A DNA stretch of 64,000 nucleotides. Origin: Apoderus coryli. Taxonomy: Eukaryota > Arthropoda > Insecta > Coleoptera > Attelabidae. Shown here in pieces: positions 43,144-53,060 of this stretch (within the stretch, counting starts at the first letter, position 1; each line of letters begins with the position of its first letter). Where the stretch lies: NCBI GenBank assembly GCA_911728435.2, contig OU452198.1, positions 21,486,001-21,550,000 on the forward strand, written 5' to 3'. Made by a program: the position numbers and the translations under genes. Below the pieces are notes generated by a model that saw only the letters and a list, made by a program, of their open reading frames with translations, was not told where the DNA came from and did no database searches.

Positions 43144-43570
43144 GGCAGGATCGCCATGTGATAACCATATACATAAGGGGTGGTTAGGGTTAGGGTATTG
43201 ATACAACCATTCGGATTCGACTTAACATTTATTCTACAATTAACATATCTACAATTATGTACAATGAACTCTATATTTACTTAACCTACTTAAATTATTA
43301 TGCTTACATGTCTAAACATTATTGCTTACTAAAAAGATAATAAAACAATATTAAACTTAAATTTACTATACAGTGTGTACCATTACAGTAATGTTAATTT
43401 GTATGTATACTATTGGCATAGTATATTTAAAGGGAGACAGTAAAACCACATGAAATCTACCCGTAATATTGTCTATCTCACTCAGCATCAGTCGCCACTC
43501 TTTTATGGAGGCAGTTGGGAGTCTCGATTGGTTCTGATTTATACCGGTTGACCTGCACAATGCACATGCG
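43144..43570 (-). repeat. Primer site and probable LTR of the Gag relic
   Basis: On the minus strand TGGCGATCCTGCC (about 43146-43158) follows ...GGTTATCACA. The same TGGCGATCCTGCC primer site is used by the intact gypsy at 56561. The LTR would extend from 43159 to roughly 43570, but no second copy is present to confirm it. GGTTAGGGTTAGGG near 43170 is a short coincidence rather than a telomere. Confidence 0.55.
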
Positions 43571-44214
43571 TATTATTATACCAGTTGCACTTTCTTGTAT
43601 GAGATTAAATAGTTTTTACCGAAATAAATAATAATAAGAATGATTAATTTTTAATTAAAAATGAATGAATAATAATTTGATATTAGAACAATAACTTTGT
43701 TTTTCGCTATATTCTTAAAATTAAATTGTACAATAATTGATAAACATGTAATTAGATATACGTTGGATATTTATCTTTGTTTAAACTTACACAAGAAAAT
43801 ATTATAAAATAAAATATTTACAAGATAATTTAAGTGAAAACCCAATAGATTTCACACAACAAAGTTCTTCAGATTAAGAATAGACCATTTGATTATTTTG
43901 GCACAAGTGGCTACATATAAAAACAGCACGATTAGCGTGTAACGCGCCGCGGCGGCTTCTCTGTCGGCGCGGCGTTTAAGATTTTGTTTCTATTTGTTTC
44001 AAGTTTATGCAAGTGCAATATCTATACATAAATGGATAAATTTTTATTTGTGATTTAGATGTGATAGGCTCTAGTCGTACGTTTTCGTTGTAGTGTTTAT
44101 TAAATTGTGTATTAATTTGATAAAAATATCTTATATAGGAATTAATTTTAAAACGTTTTTTGATTTTTTTTTATTTGATTAGTTTAGTTAATAGCATATC
44201 GAAACAATTTTAAT
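43571..44214. other. No gene; GC-rich cluster
   Basis: Mostly AT-rich, with one GC-rich knot at 43942-43980 (GCGCCGCGGCGG ... GGCGCGGCG) containing inverted CGCCGC words. It may be the promoter region of the THAP/P-element relic that begins at 44215. Confidence 0.4.
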
Positions 44215-44965
44215 ATGCCAGTGCTGTGTTGTGTGGACAATTGCAAAGCAAGGCCAGCATGAGGAATATCTTTTTTTTTGGTTCCCAAAGAAAAAGAAAG
44301 GTAAAAAATATTTTATAAATTATTTATAGGCAATGTATGTATATGTTGTGATAGTATATTTTTGTGTCTTGTATGAATTTATGCGCACACAATCAACGCT
44401 TCTTCCAAGCTCATTTATTTATCCATGTTCCAGGTGTGATGTTTGGAAACAAGCCCTAGGATTTATCAATACACATAAATATGCAAACATTACTCCAACT
44501 CAGGCTTACAATATGTTAAGAATTTTTTTAGAAATATGAATGATTTATTTGATTTGATGAATTGTTCTCATTTACGTAATGTTAATGCTTTTACTGGAAC
44601 TGTCAAACAATTGTAGTTTTTGAAAGAAATGGAAATACTATTTGATCAACTAGAGGTCGTACAGAAGAAAAATAACGAAGATCAGGCAAATGTATAAATA
44701 GTAGAATGCATTTTTTATTCGGTTGGAAATTAACACTCAATTCAATTAAATTATTGTGGGAAATACTAAAATCTTGAGGATATACATTTATGTTAACAAG
44801 AAATCTTAATCAAGACTGTGTAGAAAATTTTTTTGGATAAGTTAGGAATTGTTTTGAAACCTACAGAAATTCTACACCGATACAATTTTCTAGGGCAGTA
44901 AAAAAGTTATTTACTTTGAGATATCGGAACCAAGTTAATGGCACTAATTGCATGAACGATATTTG
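44215..44965 (+). pseudogene. P-element/THAP9-type transposase relic
   Basis: Exon 1 at 44215-44300 begins MPVLCCVDNCKARPA and, after a stop, continues with FFLVPKEKE. It ends at a GT donor and is the start of a THAP zinc finger (C-x4-C spacing). Further blocks include WKQALGFINTHKYANITPTQ, NNLFDLMNCSHLRNVNAFTG, LFDQLEVVQKKNNEDQ, and TRNLNQDCVENFFG followed by STPIQFSRAVKKLFTLRYRN. The NQDCVENFFG and TPIQFSRAxKKLF blocks are diagnostic of the C-terminal region of P-element/THAP9 transposases. The GTP-binding and catalytic middle is deleted, and stops are frequent. Confidence 0.88.
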
Positions 44966-45186
44966 TCGTGTGTAAGGTTTAGAAGCGCAACGTATTGAAA
45001 AATATTGTTATGTCATACTTTTATTTAAAATAAAATATTGAACAGTAAAAACATTTAACATCTAATAACCTCTCTTTTTCTACTTCTTTTGAATAGTGTC
45101 AACAACAGAACAGCGTTGCCAACAGTAACTTATATATTGTTAATAGGAATAAAACAAATATCCAAATTCTCACAGTTTTATTAATA
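44966..45186. other. No recognisable feature
   Basis: Short AT-rich stretch between the P-element relic and the hammerhead-like motif. Confidence 0.5.
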
Positions 45187-45230
45187 TCTGCGACCGGTTT
45201 CGTACCTGGCTTAGGTCTTCTTCAGGCTAC
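45187..45230 (-). ncRNA. Hammerhead-like motif (CUGAAGA core)
   Basis: On the minus strand it reads ...GUAGC, CUGAAGA, a stem II ACCU/AGGU, UAC, GAAA, CCGG (short stem III), UC, then GCAGA. The core fits the CUGANGA...GAAA consensus, since position 7 is variable, and the GUC-like cleavage site is present. Stem I pairs only GC/GC next to the core before a mismatch, so activity is doubtful. It lies just downstream of a splice donor of the Zeste-like relic. Confidence 0.5.
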
Positions 45231-45299
45231 AGAAATTACAATCACAAAGTATATAAGAAACAAGAGTTTTAATATGGAGACAAAGAAACTGACCAAACT

Positions 45300-45750
45300 T
45301 ACCTCGTCATCTGTTTGGCAATACTCGGGTTCTACATTGCTTGAACGTAAACAATCATCATCGTAATGATTTTCCAACCCAAATATTCTTTTGGTATTAA
45401 TGATGTTCAGTAGTACCCTATCCTCGGGTTTCAATTTTGGTGAAGGGGGCCCTCCACCAGTTTTATAAAGAGATTTTCTTTCTTCCCCTGCTCTCTTTCT
45501 TAAGTCCTCCTTTGCATTTATATAGTATTTCCGCAACGATTCTGTTGTTCTAAACGTAGAGTTGCATTGCATTGAATTTCTCTGTGATATCAAACCATGC
45601 ATTACTTTTGTCATGCACACTAATGCTGTCCGTTTTTTTATTTTCTAAAATATGTTTATAGTCGCACACTATGGATAAAAAACTTTTTCGTTTGAAGTGT
45701 AATTTGGAGATCTTTTTTTGGGCGTTTCACACACTTCCATATTAATCATT
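45300..45750 (-). pseudogene. Zeste-like Myb/SANT relic 2
   Basis: The minus strand starts MEVCETPKKRSPNYTSNEKV (near 45742) and, after a frameshift, reads YKHILENKKTDSISVHDK and NAWFDITEKFNAMQL. After another shift it reads RTTESLRKYYINAKEDLRKR, GEERKSLYKTGGGPPSPKLK and YCQTDDE. The two Trp-type helices and KTGGG box define the Myb_DNA-bind_5 (Zeste-like) family, as at 11225. A good splice donor GAG/GTAAGT at about 45302-45306 ends the exon. Two frameshifts disrupt it. Confidence 0.8.
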
Positions 45751-46024
45751 TAATTTTATAATTTTCGTTCAAAATCCAAATTACTCTCCTTCCTAGTCAA
45801 AGAAATTAATTATGAAAACAAAAGAAGAGGTTAAAATATTACCGCCCGACCAAAAAAATCTTCTTCATTGTCGGCTACCTTAAATTTGCTATGTTGACAA
45901 ATGTATTCGATACTTAACTAAGTGCCATCTACTTATGATTCGGTGCAATCAATTCCGTTCTAAGTAATACTTAAAATTTAGGTGACACTTAACTATTCTC
46001 TACTTAAACTGTATGTGGTGCAAA
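45751..46024. other. No recognisable feature
   Basis: No coding or repeat structure recognised. It ends at dispersed repeat copy C. Confidence 0.5.
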
Positions 46025-46545
46025 CGGGCATAAAAGTCTTGAGAAATAAATAGAAACATTTTTGAGTTACCTCGTAACCTCTATGAGCTTATAGTTTCAC
46101 CTCTAAAAAATCTTGAATTGAAACCTAAAAAAATCAAAAAAATACTGAAAATATTACTTTTCTGTCCTTAAAAAAATAAACAAATACATTTTTGACTCAC
46201 CCCGTATATAAATTTAAAGTGTTTGCTAAATATTTCTAAACATTTAAAATTTATTTGATTGCAATCTGGAAAATTTGTTAAATGTCGGCTTACTTAATGT
46301 TTTTTTTTTTTGCATCCTGTACATGCTGCTTATTAATTAATGTTGTTATAATCTGATAAATACTTAATTTAAATAATAAATCCACCTTTCAAATTCAATA
46401 ACCTTATAAAATTTTATACTAAATACCTACTATAAATATATTAGATAGGTATTTTAAATCTGCTAGTCTAAAAATGGCTGCCTATAATATGATTATCATC
46501 ATAGGTGACGTTATTTTTTAGAACTACCACATCTCTCTATTTAAA
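46025..46545. repeat. Dispersed non-coding repeat, copy C
   Basis: One tandem unit (AAGTCTTGAGAAATAAATAG, then TTTTTGAGTTACC) is followed by the stretch matching about 1580-1890 of copy A, including GATAGGTATTTTAA and GGTGACGTTATTTT. It breaks off at about 46545 where the hammerhead-like modules begin. Confidence 0.8.
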
Positions 46546-46624
46546 TATATATAATATAAATATAAAGCAATATTTTGTTTTTCTCGGGTATGCGGTTTGT
46601 TATAATGAAACTCAACTTCTTATA

Positions 46625-46666
46625 CGCTCAATATTTCGTCAATGTTTACTGACTTCATCAGGAGCA
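46625..46666 (-). ncRNA. Hammerhead-like motif, degenerate stem III
   Basis: The minus strand reads stem I UGCUC, CUGAUGA, stem II GUCA/UGAC, GAAA, UAUU, and stem I return GAGCG, which pairs with UGCUC through one G-U. The segment between GAAA and stem I is two bases shorter than in the 7103 motif, so the UH cleavage site is not convincing. Confidence 0.6.
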
Positions 46667-47159
46667 ACTACAAATCATGAAAATAATGTACAAAAAACAG
46701 CACAATACATATTAAAATACAAATAGTCAAACTCACCACAATAATACATATTAAAAAACAATTTGACAAATTCAACAGTTAATGTTACAAAATATACTTA
46801 CTAGATAAGAGTTTTTTTTTCCAGTTCACAATGGTAATAACATCATTGTCTCGATTTTAAACAATATATTCTTAGTTGTTTTACATTTTTAATACAATAA
46901 TTTTAAATAGATAAATAAACCTGCTATGGTATATCACTCGCCCATTTGATAACGGCATGTGTAAAAAATTGAGATAATCATCGATAGCCAGATGTACAGG
47001 CAGTTCTTAAAATGATATTTGTTAAACAGTGTGATTTTTTTGATTCGTACAAGTTAGTTTATTTAATTTTTCTTTGTATATATATATATATATACTCTCG
47101 GAAAAAAATTTTTTGGGGTATAGGCTATAAGGTTTGATAGTGAAACTCTTGTTTGCTAT

Positions 47160-47197
47160 GCCAAGCTTTCGAGAATATTTATTCCCTTCATCGGGGC
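47160..47197 (-). ncRNA. Hammerhead-like motif, mutated core
   Basis: The core box reads CCGAUGA instead of CUGAUGA, stem II GGGAAU/AUUCUC pairs over six positions, GAAA is intact, and a three-base stem I GCC/GGC closes it. It has the same short GAAA-NNNN-stem I spacing as 46625. Probably inactive. Confidence 0.45.
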
Positions 47198-47300
47198 TAA
47201 AACAAATATGAAACAACGGTGTTATATAATGGACATTTTTGATAATGATGAAATACAATAATCCACATCCACACATAACTACTATTGATGATACATTTTT

Positions 47301-47746
47301 TATATTAAGCTAACAACCAGAATTACCTTAGGTATGCTAAGATGAGTTAAATAATTTTATTGAAAGGCATCTCATTGAAACAGTACTAAGTATTGATTAA
47401 TAAGTGCTTAGCACTACATTCTAACCGCAAGTGAAAACTAGGAATAAAATAAAATAAAAAGACAAACACACATCCTCTATTGAATCAACCAGCTATCATT
47501 TCTATACATACAAAAAACATTCTCTTTTTGTTAATTTTATCTTAAAATGATTTTATAGTCGATATTAGAATAGTCGTTGACAAGAGACCGTTTATTGGCT
47601 TACGAGGGACATACAAAATATATAGTTGTTCACAGATTGCTGTTTGTTTCCGTGCTGCATTTGCCGCTCCCGTCAGTCATCGAACACTGTCACTATTCGA
47701 TAACGGACGTAGCATTGATAGCAGGATATATATATATATATATATA
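47301..47746. other. Non-coding, ending in a TA microsatellite
   Basis: No gene is recognised. A (TA)n run at about 47727-47746 directly borders the 359-bp satellite. Confidence 0.6.
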
Positions 47747-48049
47747 TTCCCACCTGAAGCGAATGTTTTTTCCAACTCACAGATGTTAGTTTTCTTCATT
47801 GGATTTTCTATATAATATATATAGTTATATTCAACTACATAGTTGAGTCACTTTAAGTGAATATTTTCCCCGGTATATTTAATACAACGTGCAGGACATG
47901 CAATAGGAGAAACAATGCGACGTGGTCTGTGTCTTTGATGCCTTCGAACTGAAGGTCGAGACAGCAGCAGAACCACAAAACAGCATAGCGTTTGTGAGTT
48001 GGAGGGGACATTGGTGTTTAGTACGCGTTTATGCACTACTGTCACCAGT

Positions 48050-48119
48050 GCTTCGGTAGCTCAATGGTAGAGCAAATGCCCGGAAAGCGTAAGAAGTGGG
48101 TTCGATTCCCACCTGAAGC
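48050..48119 (+). tRNA. tRNA-like cloverleaf, copy 1
   Basis: A 70-base cloverleaf has acceptor GCTTCGG/CTGAAGC (one G-T), D stem GCTC/GAGC, anticodon arm with loop CCGGAAA, and T arm GTGGG/CCCAC with loop TTCGATT. The polymerase III A box (TAGCTCAATGG) and B box (GGTTCGATTCC) are well matched. The anticodon would read GGA (Ser), but position 33 is C rather than T, the anticodon stem has a mismatch, and the long variable arm of serine tRNAs is absent. A tRNA-derived repeat is therefore likelier than a working tRNA gene. Confidence 0.5.
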
Positions 48120-48408
48120 GAATGTTTTTTCCAACTCACAGATGTTAGTTTTCTTCATTGGATTTTCTATATAATATATATAGTTATATTCAATTACATA
48201 GTTGAGTCACTTTAAGTGAATATTTTCCCCGGTATATTTAATACAACGTGCAGGACATGCAATAGGAGAAACAATGCGACGTGGTCTGTGTCTTTGATGC
48301 CTTCGAACTGAAGGTCGAGACAGCAGCAGAACCACAAAACAGCATAGCGTTTGTGAGTTGGAAGGGACATTGGTGTTTAGTACGCGTTTATGCACTACTG
48401 TCACCAGT

Positions 48409-48478
48409 GCTTCGGTAGCTCAATGGTAGAGCAAATGCCCGGAAAGCGTAAGAAGTGGGTTCAATTCCCACCTGAAGC
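48409..48478 (+). tRNA. tRNA-like cloverleaf, copy 2
   Basis: Identical to copy 1 except for a substitution in the T loop (TTCAATT), which also weakens the B box. The arms are otherwise unchanged, in the second satellite unit. Confidence 0.45.
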
Positions 48479-48589
48479 GAATGTTTTTTCCAACTCACAG
48501 ATGTTAGTTTTCTTCATTGGATTTTCTATATAATATATATAGATATATTCAACTACATAGTTGAGTCACTTTAAGTGAATATTTTCCCC

Positions 48590-48594
<5 letters not shown>

Positions 48595-48629
<35 letters not shown>

Positions 48630-48712
48630 ATATACTATACTCTGTCAACTTAGTTGAATATCTTTGTTTGTTTATTTATATATATATATATACCGGGGAA
48701 AATATTCACTTA
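48595..48712. repeat. TA microsatellites with inverted satellite end
   Basis: A (TA)n run at about 48594-48624 and a second TA run near 48676-48692 surround a short unique segment. AAGTGAATATTTTCCCCGGT (48573 onward) is then repeated in reverse complement as ACCGGGGAAAATATTCACTT (48692-48711), giving a hairpin with the satellite edge. Confidence 0.8.
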
Positions 48713-48719
48713 ACTTAAC

Positions 48720-49312
48720 AATGTTAGAATCAATGGTTTTGTAAAAATATCAGCTAGTTGCTGATTAGTACTTATATAAGTTACGCTTGCAACATTTTGA
48801 TTGTCTCTCATATAAAATGAAACTTTATATCAACGTGTTTTAACCATTTATGAAACTCTGGATTCTTAGAAACTTTAATAGTTGACTGATTGTCGGCGTA
48901 TAAATTAACACAAACAAAATCATTAAATAGTCTAAAATCGTTTAATAAATATCGAAGCCATCAAGCCTCACTAACTGCTAAACTTCATGCTACATATTCA
49001 GCCTCAGTAGACGATATCGGTACAGTAGATTGTTTACGTGAAGCCCATGTTACCACGCAACCAAAAGCTTTAAATACATAACCTGCCCAGTCTGAGTCAC
49101 AAAAACCAACAACGTATTGTATTTTATCATTTGTTCCTTTAATTTATCTAAGATTTCTTTTTATCGATTGCCATAAATCTTGACTTGCTCATGACTGATA
49201 TCTACTAACAATACTTATCACAATATTAATATCGGGTCTAGAGTAAATCATTGCAGACATTAAAGAGCCAATAACCATTCTACATTTTCTTTCTAATTGA
49301 ATACTTTCATAT
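48720..49312 (-). pseudogene. Ty1/copia RNase H region
   Basis: The minus strand reads YESIQLERKCRMVIGSLM, IYSRPDINIVISIVSRY, VGFCDSDWAGYVFKAFGC, SRKQSTVPISSTEAEYVACS, NLYADNQSTIKVSKNPEFHK and VDIKFHFMRDNQNVASVTYI. This is the copia RNase H, with the CDSDWAG, EAEY and D(N)QS blocks, reaching the C-terminal end of Pol. It continues the RT at 50430-51540 once the LINE fragment between them is removed. Stops and frameshifts are present. Confidence 0.88.
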
Positions 49313-49314
49313 AA

Positions 49315-50430
49315 TAATAAATTAATTTATTGCCATGATTTGAGTACAAGAATAAAAAAATAATAGTTAATATGCAGTCTTATTTTAAAAAAGATACAAT
49401 CCCATTTAAAAGAGAAATGCCAAAAGGTTCAAGCTCAGCAAAGCTGATTTTCGGCAAGGACCTAGTATACCTAATATACAAATAAAAAAAATATTAAAAA
49501 ACATAGAAAAAAGATAATAATGAACTACAAAAATAATAATCATAAAAATTTAGACTATAATTCTATAATCAATATAATCAAACTCAAACTGCTTCCCAAG
49601 CAAAAATAATTACGGTCAAATAGCATTAGAATCAATGAGAGTAGACATTAAAATCAGGATCAATTTCATTATATAGCTTGGCCAAGTTATAGCTGAAGGA
49701 CCTCCGAAACATGGTTGTTCGATGCTGTGGAACAGTAATTATGTCCTTGCGTCGGATGTCCACATTGTGAACATCAGTGCGGTAGGAAATCCTTTGAAAC
49801 AAATATGGCGGAGTTTTAGATAAAATAATTTTGTGAAAAAGGACCAACGAATGTAACTTTCTTCTATTGGCCATATTAAGCCATTTGATGGTGGACAGGG
49901 TGTAAGAGATTCGGTCGTATTTTCTTATCCCAAAAATTAAGCGCAAACATGAGTTCTGGAGCCGCTGAACACGTCCAGAATGAATCTTCGTGAGGCATGG
50001 GCCATATACATAATCACAGTAATTCATGCGTGATAGCACTAGCGACTCGTACAATAACTTTTTCAAATCAACAGAGAGCAGATGTCTGACACCGTAGATG
50101 TTCTTTAGGTTAGCGAAACCTATCTGTCTTTTACTTGTTATGTGCTGTGAAAATCTGAGTCCACTATCAATAACAAGTCCCAAAATCTTAGCCCGATCGG
50201 ACACCTGCATGCCGATTGCTTGAATTGACAGTTGAATATCGGAGTCTATAGAAGGCCGAAAAATAAGGCAGTAGACTTTGCCGGATTAATTTTGAGATCG
50301 TGGCGTTCCGACAACTCAGCCAATGACTCCAGATCAAGATTAATGTGCTCCTCAGCGATCGACATGTCCTCCTTATTGAAAACGTGCAGAATCTGCGAGT
50401 CGTCAGCATACATTTTTATTTGATCAGATC
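49315..50430 (-). pseudogene. 5'-truncated LINE RT fragment inside copia
   Basis: The minus strand begins IKMYADDSQILHVFNKEDMS (YADD RT box, near 50420), then, after a frameshift near 50230, a 192-codon frame AKILGLVIDSGLRFSQHI, YGVRHLLSVDLKKLLYESLV, YCDYVYGPCLTKIHSGRVQR ending FNVYSH at 49632. This is the C-terminal half of a non-LTR RT. A non-coding 3' end with an AATAAATTAATTTATT tail lies near 49315-49340. It interrupts the copia relic between RT and RNase H. No target duplication was resolved. Confidence 0.85.
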
Positions 50431-51540
50431 TGATTTATCCCGTTTTAAGAAATTATGCTTAAAATTTGTATTCATTGGTAAATTTGTATCTTACAGTTTG
50501 GCATATTAAATTTTGTTAACAAATTCTTAAGATATTTACTTTGATTTACAGAAATTTTTATTTTAACAGTATTTTGCGTAATAACCATTCCTAAAAATGT
50601 TTAATTTTACCTAAATGTTTAATTTTAAAGTTTTCACTAAGAAACTTGATAACATTACTTACTTCAACTTCGTTTGTACCTGTTATTAAAACATCATCTA
50701 CATATATTAAAATATAGATCTTATAGGTGGTAGTATCTTTTAGATATAAACAGTATTCGTATTCTGAACGTTTAAAAAATATTTTTAACATTACTTCATG
50801 AAATTTGTCATTCCAAGTTTTAGGCGAACATTTTAAACCATATAAGGATTTCCTTAGCTTGCATATAGTGCCTTCTTTCCCCTTAGAACCTTTTGACAAT
50901 GAGATGTAAACATCACTAGTAATATCGCCGTTTAGAAATGCGCTGCAAACATCTAATTGATATACAGGTATTTTCAAATAATTAGAGACAGCTAAGAAAA
51001 TTCTTACTGAGGTAAGTTTAGCTACAGGACTATAAACATTTTCAAAAAACAAACAAACCAGTTTGCTGAAATCCGTTAGCTACTAAGCGAGCTTTATATT
51101 TCACTATATATATCATTAGCATCTTTCTTCTTTTTAAACATCCACCTGCACGCAATTGCTTTTTCACTATGATTTTTAACACACTTCCACGTTTTGTTTT
51201 CTTTTAAAGCACTAATTTCCACTTCCCTGATTCGTTGCTTGACATCACGTTTTCGTAGGTTCATGATTCATCACCATACAACGTTAAGAAGCACATTTCT
51301 TCATTTTCTCCAGATGTATCTATATCCAATTCATAGTCATCGTATCTGCTTGGTTTCTTTTTGTTTTGTCTTACGTTGTATACATGATTTTCGGGGTCTT
51401 CTTCTGGTATATCTATTTCAGTTTCATTAACTTCATCTTCTAGATTCTCGTCATTGTCACTTGCATAACTTTCGCCTATTTCTTCTGTATGACTTGTATT
51501 TACTTCTAACAATTCCTCATCTTTCTTCTCTGGCAAGAAA
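50430..51540 (-). pseudogene. Ty1/copia linker and reverse transcriptase
   Basis: 51536-51261 encodes an acidic linker ending NVRQNKKKPSRYDDYELDID, the typical stretch between integrase and RT. A broken segment then gives KAIACRWMFKKKKDAND, and 51052-50591 is open with NVYSPVAKLTSVRIFLAV, YQLDVCSAFLNGDITSDVYI, KLRKSLYGLKCSPKTWNDKF and YILIYVDDVLITGTNEVEVS (YVDD box). After a stop, FLGM-like sequence VITQNTVKIKISVNQSKYLK runs to the LINE boundary at about 50430. Integrase is not recognisable upstream except a possible VEFHRDVIF near 51545. Confidence 0.88.
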
Positions 51541-52512
51541 ATAACGTCTCTGTGAAATTCAACAGCATTTTTGTCTTCAGAGAACGGTAAGTAAATTCAC
51601 GACGGTATCTCATTGCCCATTTATGCTGACGTCATTATTTTGATTTTTAAAATTGTATTTTGAACGGCATGCATGCAGGTATGAACTTTTATAAGTATTT
51701 TCATACCGTTCTCTGGAATTATAGCGGCTATTCCAACATTCCATCCTTCATCAAGAGATTCACATTCAAAGTCACTCATTTTCAATAATAATTCTTATTT
51801 AAATAAGTTCTGACAAATACATGACATAAAAAATACGATAACAATCATAACAATAACAATTAGTTCCATGGCAATGTTCAACTGCAACTTTGTAGAGGGT
51901 ATTCAGCTAACCTGAATTTGTATTTAATTGAAAATAATAATCATTAAAAATAATAAAATTGCAATTTCGGCTATTTCGATCGTACAAAAAATAGTATAAG
52001 CATCTCAAACAGTAACTAGTTTACCGATCTACTCCAAACTACACTTACTGTTCTCAATACTTAATATACTATTCTAACAGAGATTAAATTCTACTATTCA
52101 AAATATAACTCATTTACGTTAAGAACAAACTTTACTCTTTATTAAAACTTATTAGAAAACAAAAAGGCCTTCAATTAAAAATAATAAACAAAGAACTTAC
52201 GGAAGTTGTATGTCGATTAACTATTAAAAAATTCAGAATGAAAATGAAATGGACTTGATCTTTATACTTATATACTTTAAAACAAAACTAGAAGATTATT
52301 CTTAAACTGTGAAAAAGTCCAAAAACAAATTAAAATATTTAATTAACTTTATAAAATTGGTACCTCTAGACCGTACCAAAGCTAAAACGAATCTACTTGA
52401 AAGTCCCGATTGCATTTCCAAAATTGCTTCATAAAAATGAGAAGTAGGTACTACAGACTGAACATAGCCAATAAGAAAAGAGCATTGAACATACACCCCT
52501 ATAAAATACAAC
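51541..52512. other. No gene beyond the copia edge
   Basis: About 51541-51780 may be the degraded end of the copia integrase (minus strand). The rest is AT-rich, with a 69-codon minus frame (52302-52511) lacking any domain. Confidence 0.45.
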
Positions 52513-52844
52513 TACAGGGTGGCAGTAGTTTACGTCTTAGAAATAAAATACATTTTTATGTCGACTGTGATGATAGTTGATTACTAAGATGTCTTATGTT
52601 GGAGTTTTTTCAGAAGATCAACGAGACACTACCATTTGTAAAGTCAGGAACAATACGAATATATAATGACTCATTAATCTCCAGAGAAGCTAACTGGATG
52701 AAAACCCATATTAAAATAGCCCTTTAATATATATTCTTTGACATGGGAAACCTTGTTAACCCCCCCACTACCTATGTATATATAAGAATAGTCTGACATT
52801 TAATCGGCAGGTATTTCGATAATATTGAAAGTGACCACCCTGTA
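52513..52844. mobile_element. TACAGGGTGG-type MITE, 332 bp
   Basis: Ends TACAGGGTGGCAGT and AGTGACCACCCTGTA are imperfect inverted repeats with an apparent TA target site. No coding capacity. The end sequence resembles the inner foldback element at 8880-9308. Confidence 0.7.
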
Positions 52845-53060
52845 ACTAAATAATTCATTCGTCTAACAAAACATAGCCATCTGTTTCTAGTCCACTTTAT
52901 CTTTGTAGAGTATTTATTGCTTTTCGAAAAACTAATACCAATAAACTATAGGATAAAAACAGACCTTTTGCTAGGTACTAGATTTTATTATCTGAGAAAA
53001 AGAGCCCCTTTTGAATATTATTTACAACTTTTAGAAACATTTGGTAACAATCTATTTAAA

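Larger units (their letters stand above)
46546..47300 (-). repeat. Pair of diverged modules with hammerhead-like cores
   Basis: Two related modules share the order CTCGG, TGAAACTC, TTTCG, CTTCATC on the plus strand, at about 46578-46670 and 47096-47215. Both carry hammerhead-like cores on the minus strand (see 46625 and 47160). Their shared layout suggests terminal copies of one Penelope- or retrozyme-like element with about 450 bases of unidentified sequence between them. Confidence 0.5.
47747..48594 (+). repeat. 359-bp satellite, about 2.4 units, tRNA-like core
   Basis: The sequence from the 3' end of the tRNA-like cloverleaf (47747) repeats with period 359: GAATGTTTTTTCCAACTCAC recurs at about 47761, 48120 and 48479. 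Units are almost identical. The block begins and ends in (TA)n runs. Identical 65-codon minus-strand frames in both units are by-products of the repeat and show no domain. Confidence 0.92.

Noticed and set aside
43165..43185. GGTTAGGGTTAGGG resembling a TTAGGG telomere repeat
   Set aside because: Only about two and a half units, inside a probable retroelement LTR; no array and the wrong motif for most insects (TTAGG).
48050..48119. A functional serine tRNA gene
   Set aside because: It lacks U33 and the long variable arm required for serine tRNAs, and it is embedded in a satellite.
47848..48404. Two identical 65-codon minus-strand frames
   Set aside because: They are products of the 359-bp satellite unit, without domain similarity; openness is duplicated with the repeat.
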